DNA of 64,000 nucleotides from Sesamum alatum. Its lineage: Eukaryota; Streptophyta; Magnoliopsida; Lamiales; Pedaliaceae. The notes beneath the pieces were generated by a model. The model ran no database searches. It was not told the origin of the DNA and saw only the letters and a list, made by a program, of their open reading frames with translations. Below, piece by piece: positions 54,482 to 64,000 of the stretch. Each line of letters opens with the position of its first letter. The stretch's first letter is position 1. The translations under genes were made by a program, and so were the position numbers. Location: contig JACGWO010000011.1 of assembly GCA_034509735.1 (NCBI GenBank), positions 18,327,573 through 18,391,572 on the forward strand. The letters run 5' to 3'.

Positions 54482-54981
54482 GGATTAATTACATTTACAC
54501 CTTCTCTCACAATATATAATTACACTTTCCCCCAAAAAAGTTTGGAAATTACACTTACACCCCCTCTGAAACTTCTCTGTTTACACCTGACCCCCATCCG
54601 TTAGAGTTTGGACGAAAAACGTTCACGTCAACAAAAATAATTACATAAATTTTTCAATTTTTCCCATCATTTAACATTCTCATGTATATTTTTGTACTTA
54701 TAAGAGGATAAGTGTAACGTATATGTATGGAGTGAGGCCAATATTATTATATTTTTTTCCTTATAAGTACAAAATTATTGCACGAGAATGTTAAATGAGA
54801 GGTAAAATTGAAAATTTATGTAATTATTTTTGTTGAAATGAACATTTTCCGCCCAAACTTTAATGAATGGAGGTCAGGTGTAAACAAAGAATTTTTAAAG
54901 GGAGTGTAAATGTAATTTCAATACTTCTTTGAGGAAAAGATAATTATGCATTTTCAAAGGAGGTCTAAATGTAATTAACCC
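54482..54981. mobile_element. Mutator-type foldback element (500 bp) with 9-bp target duplication
   Basis: Ends GGATTAATTACATTTACACC and, inverted, GGGTTAATTACATTTAGACC; paired sequence continues for about 200 bases per arm. Flanked by perfect 9-bp repeats TTAAATTTA (54473-54481 and 54982-54990). The paralogous site in unit 1 (about 16022-16045) lacks it. Nine-base duplications are characteristic of Mutator elements. Confidence 0.85.
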
Positions 54982-57061
54982 TTAAATTTAAGTAGAATGT
55001 CATAATCGACACTTTTGGAGACAAAAATCTCTATTATGTGTCGAGATCGCTTCTAAGTCATGGCATCAGCAATGCTCTTTAAACTCTTGTAATTTGTGCA
55101 CACTTTACGTATGTGAATAATTTTTTAATATTATCTATAGATATTTATAATTTTTTAGTATTTAATAAAATACATAATAATAAATTAATATTAAACTTAT
55201 AAGAAAGTGATGATAAAAAATAACGGTATAACATTAGAGAAAAAAACCACATAAAAATATACACAAAATGAAAACTTTCGGATGATAGTGGGAGAGTGAG
55301 AAATTCAAAAACAAATAAGGAAAGTTAAATTAAATATTATAAAATTTATAAAATTGCAGCCCTAATTACCTTTACTTAGAAATAATAGTTGACGTGACAC
55401 ATTATTTTGCTATATAATAAATAATATTTTATATTTTAAAATAAATAATATATTATAAATAAGAAAAGATACATATATATATATATAAACCAACACATCA
55501 TATTTTTAAAAAAAAAAACAAAGAAATAAATAAATAAATAAATAAAATCAATTTAGAGGTATTATTGGTATAACAAAAAATTAGTTTCCCAATATAAGTA
55601 AACGATCTTTGTGAGTAAAAGCGGTATTTACTTTTTATATTAGTGTAGATGATATGAATTGTACGTAGAAATAAGTTAGGAATGCAATGAGCATTTCGAA
55701 ACTCATCCCAACATGCTTGGTATAAATTAGTATTAGGAATGCCCTTTCCCACAAGTATGTGATTAGTTATTCCCCCTCTTACCCATGGTTTTAGCTATTC
55801 TCGATGGATTGAGAATAGATTATTGTTTTTCATATTGGTAAAATAACATTTCACAAAAATATAGTGAGATTTGTAGTCACAATATTATAAATTCTAAATA
55901 CATTAAATATAAGGTTATAAAAAATATAAAAGTATATAATATAAGTAATTTAAATTTTTATTAGTTTTATAATATAATGTTAGTTAAATATTTTATATGT
56001 TTTTGGTGAACATTTATTATAAGTACAATAACAAAATATGCAACATATATTATTATTTATTTTATATTTTCAATATGTATGCTAATACTTATACATAATA
56101 TTAAGTAATTATTATAAATTAAAATATACGCCAACAACAAAAAAGTATATAATGTAATTTTATAATGAATTTAACATTTCATAATAACATTTCTTATATA
56201 ATGAGACTTTGCAGTTGTTGTTTTTTTCTTAATTGTTAAATTTAATTGTTATTACCAAAAATATAAATGAGCGAATTTGAAAGTTTCTATTCAATTCCTT
56301 TCTTATTCTGTTGACATACCAAACATATTGGCATACCGAATTTACGAATGATATACCAAAGTCATTCATTTACTACTTTTATTCTATTTCTACATTATTC
56401 CAACCCCCCCCCCCCCCTTCCTTACATATTAATTGCCTCTTTAGGCGGTAAAATCAAACAGACAGAACTAGTTAATTTTTGTTTTTAAGATATATAAGAA
56501 ATAACAGCGAGATCTTTAAATTCAATATAAACATATATATATAATTAACCACGGTCATTATTAAATTGAAATATTTCCAAAATTAAGTACATGATTCTTA
56601 TTAATTTGTCCAATATTATAGTAATAATAATCAGAAAAATAAACTTTTAATCACATGCACCATATTCTTCTTCGTCCATTTATGGAGGTCGTCTCCAAGA
56701 TATGTGTAAGGAGAATGAGCATATCAATTATATAATACATAAAAAGAAAAGCATATTCATTGAGATTTTCAAAGAATTTCAACTCAATTATTTGCATAGT
56801 CATATTTAAGCAACGCGTACTAAAATGTGATATCACTAGTAAAGAATTTGAACTTGTTGCGTGTTTGACAATTCTAATTAATGAAATAATACCAAGTTTA
56901 AATCATGCTAAAAAATATTACAATCAATTGATTTCTCCGAGCAATTTCTGAACTTTTATTCGTAAACAGGTTAGGAAAATTGTCAGAAAATGTTATCGCT
57001 GCCATAGCATGGCTCATTTAATTAAGCCATAAGGTTGGTTGGAAATACTGTTGTAGCCATA

Positions 57062-57344
57062 CACTACCAAAAAAAAAAATGATTTTTCGCTATAATATAA
57101 ATGACCACGGGTCAAAAATCATGTTAAATCAATACTATTAACCAGAGTTAATCAATATTTGCTATGTGTTTTACTATAGTCAAAATATTTGTCATATTTA
57201 TAGTTATGGCTAATATTTTGGTCACACTTGCAGAAACAACGGTTAATGATCGTCGCAAAATCATGATTAATTAGTATTTGCCATGATTTTTTTTCTTTTG
57301 ACCACAATAATTAATTGTAGGTAAAAATCATATTTTTTTTAGTG
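57062..57344. mobile_element. CACTA-type MITE (283 bp)
   Basis: Ends CACTACCAAAAAAAAAAATG ... CATATTTTTTTTAGTG with a perfect ATA duplication (57059-57061, 57345-57347). Same family as 29322-29642. Confidence 0.78.
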
Positions 57345-57469
57345 ATAGTAATGTTCACTTAATATTACTAGGTGGATCCAAAAATTGTGAGAGCCCTTAA
57401 ATTGAACTCCATCTCAAAAACTCGAAGCAAATAATTTATTTTGTGAAGTTGTATTAAACAATACGTCAA

Positions 57470-57605
57470 AGTAAAAATATGGATCACATTATATGAGTTT
57501 ACTTAAGTAGAAACATAAACTAGCATGCGATCATATCTAAAGTTTATATATAAAAATCGAAATTTCTTTCCAACCACATACTCGAATAATCCTTGCAAAT
57601 ACACT
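57470..57605 (+). promoter_or_regulatory. Conserved TATA-containing block, unit 2 copy
   Basis: GTTTATATATAAAAATCGAAA and CCACATACTCGAATAATCCTTG correspond to 16967-17080. It is the most similar stretch between the units. As in unit 1, no gene follows and a PMD-bearing MULE lies just downstream. Confidence 0.4.
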
Positions 57606-58079
57606 TAAAAAAAAAATACAATAATACATCCCACATGCACATCGTTGATTTGTAAGTTGATCTCTCGATCGAAATAGTCCAAAGTTCCATGTGACTCCAG
57701 GAAAATTATATTTTACGTCATCACAAGTAAGTATTTTTTATAATTTTTTAGCCTATTTAATAAATAAATTAAAATAATATTAAATTAAAAGTAATAACAC
57801 TTTTAGGGCAAATCGCAATCAAAGAGTGCGACTTGCCCTTTTTTTTTGTAATTTTAATATGGAGTCGAACTCTATGAGTGCGACTCCAAGTTGCACTCTC
57901 AGAGTTCAACTACTAATTATTGGGAGTCGCACTTAGATTCCGCACTTAGGGAGTTCGACTCTGTATTTTGTTTTAATTTTAATTTAATAATTTGATAATT
58001 ATAATTATAAATTTAATCAATTATATTCCTTAATAAATTTAAAATTTACACAAAAATATTAAAATAATTACAATTGGTA

Positions 58080-59340
58080 AAAATGATCGTCCGTCCCACG
58101 AGTGCGTTGGTGCCGTTGGCGCCGAGGTCTTCTTATTTCCTCACCCACATTCTGTGTTGGCTCATTATGTTCATTATTATCATTACCGGCATTAATATGC
58201 AACCGACTTGATGATTTTGTAGAACTTTACTCCACATAATCATGATATGCACTAAATGATGAAAATGGAATTGGTAAAACGTTATACTCTACTGCATATG
58301 TATGGCTCATGCCAAGGCCAAGGCCAAGATCTACCTGTCCATAATAAGCTTGTGGTTGGCTTGGCATGTATGAAGTTGATTTAAACCAATCACTTTGTTG
58401 TGGTGGTTGAGGCATGTAACAATTTTGATATAAATATTGAGGAGTGTGCACTATAGATAGACCAGCAATATCTACTCCAACAGTATCATCACCTTCAACT
58501 AAACTAGTTATCATTATGCTAGGATTTCTTCTTTGTCTGTGGGACGTGGTCGGGTCATTCTCGTGTGATGCTGCAGTTTGCTCGGTCATATTTTCTTTCG
58601 GAAGAGAATTAAACATGTCATAAACATGATGTAATCCGACGTTGAGCCGCTCAACCAAATAACTTAACCCTTGGGCATCATGTGGTGTAAGATCATAACT
58701 TAATCAAAGGGACTTCACCTGTTCGGCCAAAAGTACGGAGAAAATAGTGAAATTAAATATAAAAGAAAATGTGTCTAACATGAAGTATATTTTATTGCAC
58801 AACATACCACATATTATCTAGTGTGTGCATCTCCCGGTTGATACCCACTTTCCACATGCCTATCAGTAGATGATGTGACGAATCGATGCATTATTCTATC
58901 ATACCAATCCCGGTATCCACGTCCTATATCTCTTTCGTTGGAAATAGGTGGTCAACGCACAATCGTATCATGTCTTCTCTGCCATCTACTAATGTATAGT
59001 ATGTGTTGTGTCTCCCAGTCTGTGACCCCACGTGCTTTACGAGAGATGTTATGCAGGCTCATGTCCCGATCGTCTGAAAGTTGTGGAATGTCTTGCCTTA
59101 TTCCGAATTGGAGAAGTACCCGTTCGAAATGATGCATTTCCACAATGGCATAAAAGATCATAGGACATGCTGAGGTCCACAATTGCAGGATACACTCATC
59201 TACGTGGGCTATAATGTTCTCCGATTCCATGTCATATGACTGGCATAGAAACGGAAAAAATACAATGATGTAATTAGGACGTAACTAATATTTGTATAAA
59301 TGTGCATTGTTCTGAGTGTTGTATACCTGACCAGCTTTCA
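58080..59340 (-). pseudogene. PMD gene, 3' half only
   Basis: The exon at about 59240-58960 encodes LWTSACPMIFYAIVEMHHFE and LQFGIRQDI. The tail at about 58658-58085 encodes DIAGLSIVHTPQ, PPQQSDWFKS, LGLGLGMSHTYA and an Arg-rich end. These align with the third and fourth exons of the PMD gene at 18705-21096. The start and the first two exons are gone. It is clearly diverged from the other copy. Confidence 0.75.
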
Positions 59341-59404
59341 TGCTATCTAGCATATCTTAAAGACCAACTCGTTTAGTCTGTCTTTGACTGCAATAGTGGA
59401 AATA

Positions 59405-59850
59405 ATATTTGCTCGTTCTGTCTAGTATTTTTGTGAGAGGATGGCGAAGAGTAGTTTCATTTTAAGCAACAACTAACTCTGGACGGACTATGCATACAAA
59501 TTGTTCAAACATTAGTCCGGGTAAAGTGTTGAGCATGTAGTGACTAGATACAAAAAGTTTGAACAATCTGCCTCATCGTCACAAAACATGGACATTGATT
59601 AAACACCCACATTGTCAAAAATGCCACATGAGAATGATCATGTGGCAAATTGAGTCAATTCGGCATTCCGTGCTCTCGTGCTCAAAAGGTATGCGCTGCA
59701 TATAGGATTAGCGCATCACCAATGGTTAAAGATTATTACGATTTAATGGCTTAGAGAAGAAAATATTCTAAGTCTTTTCATCCTTTGGTGACAGAAGATT
59801 ACTGGGATGTTCCAGAATTTGAGTTGGTCCACGACACCACTCTGTTAGCT
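59405..59850 (+). pseudogene. MULE transposase C-terminal fragment
   Basis: Reads ERMAKSS, WTDYAYKLFKH, SVEHVV, FEQSASS and later KRYALH, DYWDVPEFELVHDTTL-like sequence, in line with 23750-24170 of the other element, across the SWIM finger. Several stops and frame changes. Confidence 0.75.
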
Positions 59851-61240
59851 TCGTATAAGCCCCTAAACGTTAAACGCATGGGAAATTAAAGTTTTAATTA
59901 CAAAACAATAAATAGTGATCAAATTGCCCGTCTCGTTGTTATAACGATGTGGATCTCATGCATAAAAGAACGTCAATTGAATGGTTAAGAGAAACCAACC
60001 TTTAGAGCTACGATTGATGTTGACGACTTGAACGTCTCAAGAACGGCTTCTTACCTTACAAACTGTGGAACTTTAAAACACAACCATTTTCGTTGGTTGT
60101 TCAAGGTAGGGACACAAGTATTTTTCCTCTAAATTTAGTCCACACCACCTATAATGGAATCACCCTCAAACCTATGCTAGTAGGCATTGGAGGATTAAGG
60201 TAGATGCACTATTGATATATGGAGAAATAAAGGGAGTTATTCTCTTTTGGAGATGAGAAATGAATATAAGACCAATGCTAAAGCAAAATCTAGACTTTCT
60301 AACTTTGAAGGAGAGAGAGTTGAAGAGTTAGAGAGCAAAAAGAAGAACAATAGTTTTTGTATCTTTGTAATCAACTAGTGTATAGATCTCTTCCCTTCTA
60401 CCACTTTGTATAGACAATTCTTTGTCATAGATGAATGTAGACAAACCATTTGTCTTGCTTCTAGATAAATCTAGACAACACTTGTCTTATTTATAGACAA
60501 GCTTTAGCATGATTCATCTTTTCTTCTTCATCCTAAAGATGAAAACAAGTCATGTCTATATCCAATGAATCTTGTCTTCACTTGTCATGTGGGCTTGGGC
60601 TAAGGTCTTAGGCTTTATCTTAATTCTCAATTGGACTAAGTCCAATTTGAATTAATTCTCAATTAATTGAGTTCAATTATTTAGCCCATGATATTTGATT
60701 CTTTAATTAAATATTAGCCCAAATCAACTAATCTAATTTATTGATTTTCAAGCCCAAATAGATTAATCTTAATTAATCTATCACAAGTCTTAATTAATCA
60801 AATTAATACTTCTGAATTAAGCTCCAAATTAAAATAATCAATTAATTTAACTCCTTAAATTATGTGATTTCTTCTTCATAATTAATTGTATAAATTAATT
60901 TCAATAATTTCATCATGAATTTATGTGTGACACTTTAGGTTCACCACTCAGCTAGACTTTGGTTTATATCACATATACAATTTAATGAGCAACTTATGCA
61001 TAGATTAAGTAGATCTTGTCATAATTAATTACCCTCTATTAACTTCTTAATTAGAGGGTACCCGTCGCCATGGGTGGCCATCTAGCAATGGTCCATGGCA
61101 CTAGAGAATAGGTGAATTATTATGTGAACCTGTGAGCTACGCTTACCAGGAAGATATGGTCCCTCCACCACTAACCTCCCGATCAAAGTGTAGGGCATAG
61201 AATTAGTTACAGATTTTGTTTATCGGCTTTGATGTCTATG
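59850..61240 (-). mobile_element. Ty1-copia LTR of a related subfamily (minus strand)
   Basis: Contains the conserved LTR block TTAGGTTCACCACTCAGCTAGACTT near 60940 and CGTCGCCATGGGTGGCCATC near 61060, but the rest differs from the main family and the CCCGGGAA hairpin is not seen. Ends approximate. Confidence 0.6.
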
Positions 61241-62640
61241 TATCAACTCTACAAATTATGCTTCCAATCTAAATATAATAAAACAGAATCATTGACTCAA
61301 TCCACCTAAGCGCCACGTATGCGTAGACGTGGACAGCCTCAATGAGCTCTATTTTGCTAAATGGAATATAACATATTTTTCAGATTACTATTAAAATGTA
61401 TTAGTATTCATCCAAAAGAGATCTGAATTGATTATCTATTTAACTATTTTTGATAAAAAAAATTTAAAAATATTGGATTTATCAAAATGAATCTAATCAA
61501 TATTATCTAACACGTTTTTTTTAAATATAAAGAATTAAAAAATATTAATATTTATACAAAATAATATAATCAATATTATTTTTTTTATCTTTTTTTAAGT
61601 ACATAACAAAATGTATATTCAATACCTATTTTCATAGATATTGAATAAAATCAAGAAAAAGATAAATTAAGTTTATTTCTAAAAATTCAATATCGAGACT
61701 ATAAATATATTTCTATGTATTAAAGAAAAAAATAAATCAAATTTATTTCTAAAAATACAATATCGAGACTACAAAATATATTTATATGTATTTTTAATTC
61801 TATATCTATAGATCAATTTAATCTTATTTAAATATATTTAGTACAAAAACCGTGAAAATATGATATATATATATATATATATGTATGTACTAGGCGAATG
61901 TGCATTGAAAGATTGAATAAGTCAAAGATACCGGCTATAAATATTCATGTTTACAGACGAGGGCAAATGTAATATTTTGGCATTTAAAAAAGTTTATGAT
62001 AAAAGATAAGTCATTCAAGTGAAATCATCGATGAAAAAGCTGGACATTAAAAAGGTTCTCAATAATAGACGGCTGAAATATTTCTACACTTACATTTATC
62101 ATGGTAAAGGATAATTTACACAAGGAAGCCTTAAAGTGTTTATTTTTAATCATTATTTTTAGATACTCATGTTTCTTTTGATAATGCATGATTTTTTGTT
62201 TGTTTATTGTTAAGGGCGAAAGGCCGGGAAAATATTCAACAAATTATTAGAAGATCTATTTATTTATTCAATTTTCATTGTTTGTGATGAATTTCAAATG
62301 CACTAGTAGTTTAACGAAATTTAGCTTTATTTGGATCTTAATTATTGTAGGCTAAATTTAATCTTTGTCCATTTTTTGATAATTCTAGGCTAAGCCTAAA
62401 TCAAATCAAATCAAATCTCTCCTCACAAGCAAATAAATATTTGCATGCTTAAAATATAGTTTGTTTTATGGCATGAACTTTATTATTTTGATAACTAATT
62501 AACATTGGTTTCTTGGTTGAGAGAGCATAAATGTCGCAGGGGTGTGTCAACTCTTATTCTTTGGACTCATTGAAGCAGTAATGAAATAAAAAATTAAAGG
62601 CGTATATGTTATTATGACTAAACTAGATTTGGATGTTGGT
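61241..62640. other. AT-rich spacer, no gene seen
   Basis: Includes a TA microsatellite near 61863-61882 and a local repeat (TTAAATTTATTTCTAAAAAT-like, about 61670 and 61735). Nothing gene-like. Confidence 0.5.
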
Positions 62641-62956
62641 GCCAAGAGATATCAAGGCAGATCTACTGCCTGCGCGTGCAGGCCGCGCCAACAGGGCGGC
62701 CATGCATAGGTTCTCCTGCCTGTGCGCCGCCTTGCTGTGGATACTAGCAACACAAAACTTATACTAGTTGTTCGCATCATGACGTAGATAAGGGGATAAA
62801 CATAAAATTGAACAAATTAATGAATCTTAGAAAATGGGGAAACAAACAATCCTCAAAACCAAGAGGAAGCATTGGAATTCAGCATAGGAAGACAAGTTAC
62901 ACAATACTTATACGAGCTACTAACATAATTCATCATGCGGATAAGGGGATAAGCAT
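62641..62956. other. GC-rich patch resembling copia leader, beside an LTR
   Basis: CTGCCTGCGCGTGCAGGCCGC and GCCTGTGCGCCGCC sit in AT-rich DNA just left of a copia LTR, like the GC blocks after the primer-binding sites. A direct repeat ATAAGGGGATAA occurs at about 62790 and 62943. No gene. Confidence 0.4.
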
Positions 62957-64000
62957 CAAATTTCATAAATCTAATTTATGAAACAAGCCCGATAAATCTA
63001 ATTAATCTACAATGGCTCGTCACTCCAAAAGGGGATCGATTTAATACAATTAAATTGTTTCACCTCCCGGATTTAATTCTAAATTAATTCCTTTACTTCC
63101 AATGAGTTGTGTGTGACTCTTTAGGTTCACCTTCAACTAGACTTGGGCCAATCCTCAATTATGCCATAACCGAAATTCGCCCGTCACCATGAGTGACCGT
63201 CTAGCAACGATCCATGGCACTAGAGATTAGGTGAAATCATGGCGTGAATAGGCTCACGAATGCATACGAATACAGTCCTTCCGTCTACCATCTCACAGCT
63301 ATGGTCTAGGGTATGCAATTTGAATGTCGGCCCCCATCCTCGACTTAAGTAACTCTTAACCCATTGAAACGTCACTGGGATCCCATCCCACTATTCAGTC
63401 ACTGTGGCCACAGATTCTATCGGGAACGAGCCTTAGAGTGTACATGACAACTGTCAAACATTGACAGGAGATGGATTCTATCTTGGAATGCACCATCCTC
63501 ATTGCACATTCTGATTGCACTAGATAGGACTTATAACAACCAAGTCGTTTTACATGGTAGCCTTTCGCCAAACCTAAGACAAAGGAATAGTGTACATGTG
63601 ACTGTCATGGTTTCTCAAGTCCGAGGACTAATCTCATACTATCGGAGCGGGGAATGCCAGTCATACTAACCAAGCCACTTAAGGCTTCCATATGACGATT
63701 CCCGCGAGTCACCTTAGTTAGTTGATCCTAAGTCGACTAACCCACTAATACTGCATGGACGACCCTCGTCACTTGTCGATGAAACACTACTGCCATCCTT
63801 AGTGCAAGTTTTACTCGGACCCTCGATACTCAATCTCGAGGTCCTTGATTTGGAGGGTTTCAGACAAATCCACAAAGGCTGGCTTCATGACTGTCAACCT
63901 ATGCGCGGTCCAACCTTCTGTATTTACATACCCGATCTGTGGGCTTTGTTTGTATAATGAACAATAATATAAGTAAACACAACAAAGTATAACAAGCCAA
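62957..64000 (-). mobile_element. Ty1-copia LTR, 5' part (minus strand, cut by window edge)
   Basis: Matches 46900-47850 and 200-960 in order (TTTAGGTTCACCTTCAACTA, CGTCACCATGAGTGACCGTC, GGCTTTGTTTGTATAATGAA). The left end is truncated at 62957; the right end continues beyond the window. Confidence 0.85.

Larger units (their letters stand above)
50235..57715. repeat. Segmental duplication unit 2 (partner at 11690-17165)
   Basis: Collinear with unit 1 (blocks listed there). It is longer because of its own insertions: MITE 50574-50839, LTR-like 50930-51240, pogo element 51672-54110, MITE 54111-54263, foldback element 54482-54981 and CACTA MITE 57062-57344. No intact gene. The stretch 55030-56700 is AT-rich with a 14-C run at 56404-56417 and nothing gene-like. 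Confidence 0.8.
57750..59850 (+). mobile_element. Second PMD-MULE, internally deleted
   Basis: Same gene order and orientation as the MULE at 18336-24731, but the middle (5' part of the PMD gene, SANT-like exon and most of the transposase) is missing, joining near 59350-59420. Its end hairpins differ in sequence: GGGCAAATCGCA / TGCGACTTGCCC (57806-57838) and GAGTCG(A/C)ACT-type repeats to 57963. It is cut on the right by a copia LTR. Confidence 0.75.

Overview
This is a window of plant nuclear DNA, most likely from a eudicot. It is AT-rich and mostly repetitive, and it contains one multi-exon host gene. The plant assignment rests on several things: Ty1-copia LTRs followed by an initiator-Met-tRNA primer-binding site (TGGTATCAGAGC), a Mutator-like element (MULE) carrying a plant mobile domain (PMD) gene, a plant-type 13-exon GH1 beta-glucosidase gene, and plant Helitrons, CACTA MITEs and a pogo/Lemi1-type element. 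The species cannot be determined from the sequence alone.

Layout. 1-11.3 kb: nested and inverted copies of one Ty1-copia LTR family (LTRs about 2-2.2 kb) with a decayed RT/RNase H fragment, a GC-richer piece that may be organellar, a LINE ORF1 relic and a non-coding internal region. 11.3-17.2 kb: a Ty3-gypsy LTR fragment, then unit 1 of a diverged segmental duplication carrying MITEs. 18.3-24.7 kb: a MULE whose two-exon transposase is interrupted only by two stop codons; on the opposite strand it carries a PMD gene and a Myb/SANT-like exon. 24.8-28.1 kb: AT-rich spacer with two Helitron copies. 28.18-37.34 kb: GH1 beta-glucosidase on the + strand, with an intact exon structure except for one extra G in exon 12 and a TENG to TETG change at the nucleophile motif. 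38.2-42.1 kb: decayed Ty3-gypsy LTR plus gag-protease. 42.1-49.5 kb: a second cluster of copia LTRs, again in opposing orientations. 50.2-57.7 kb: unit 2 of the segmental duplication, containing a pogo-like transposase pseudogene with a CACTA MITE inside it and a Mutator-type foldback element with a perfect 9-bp target duplication. 57.75-59.85 kb: a second, internally deleted PMD-MULE at the matching position. 59.85-64 kb: more copia LTR sequence.

How it works together. Apart from the beta-glucosidase (secreted or vacuolar, hydrolysing a beta-glucoside), nothing here looks like a functional host gene. The two paralogous flanks (11.7-17.2 and 50.2-57.7 kb) lie on either side of the beta-glucosidase and share a conserved TATA-containing block. 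This suggests the locus was once a tandem array whose other members were lost or replaced by transposons.

The most interesting signals are: (a) a nested hairpin in the copia LTR just upstream of the primer-binding site, whose stems change compensatorily between copies; (b) a three-gene PMD/SANT/MULE element studded with perfect GC-rich hairpins; (c) natural empty sites that date transposon insertions; (d) a beta-glucosidase one base away from being open throughout.
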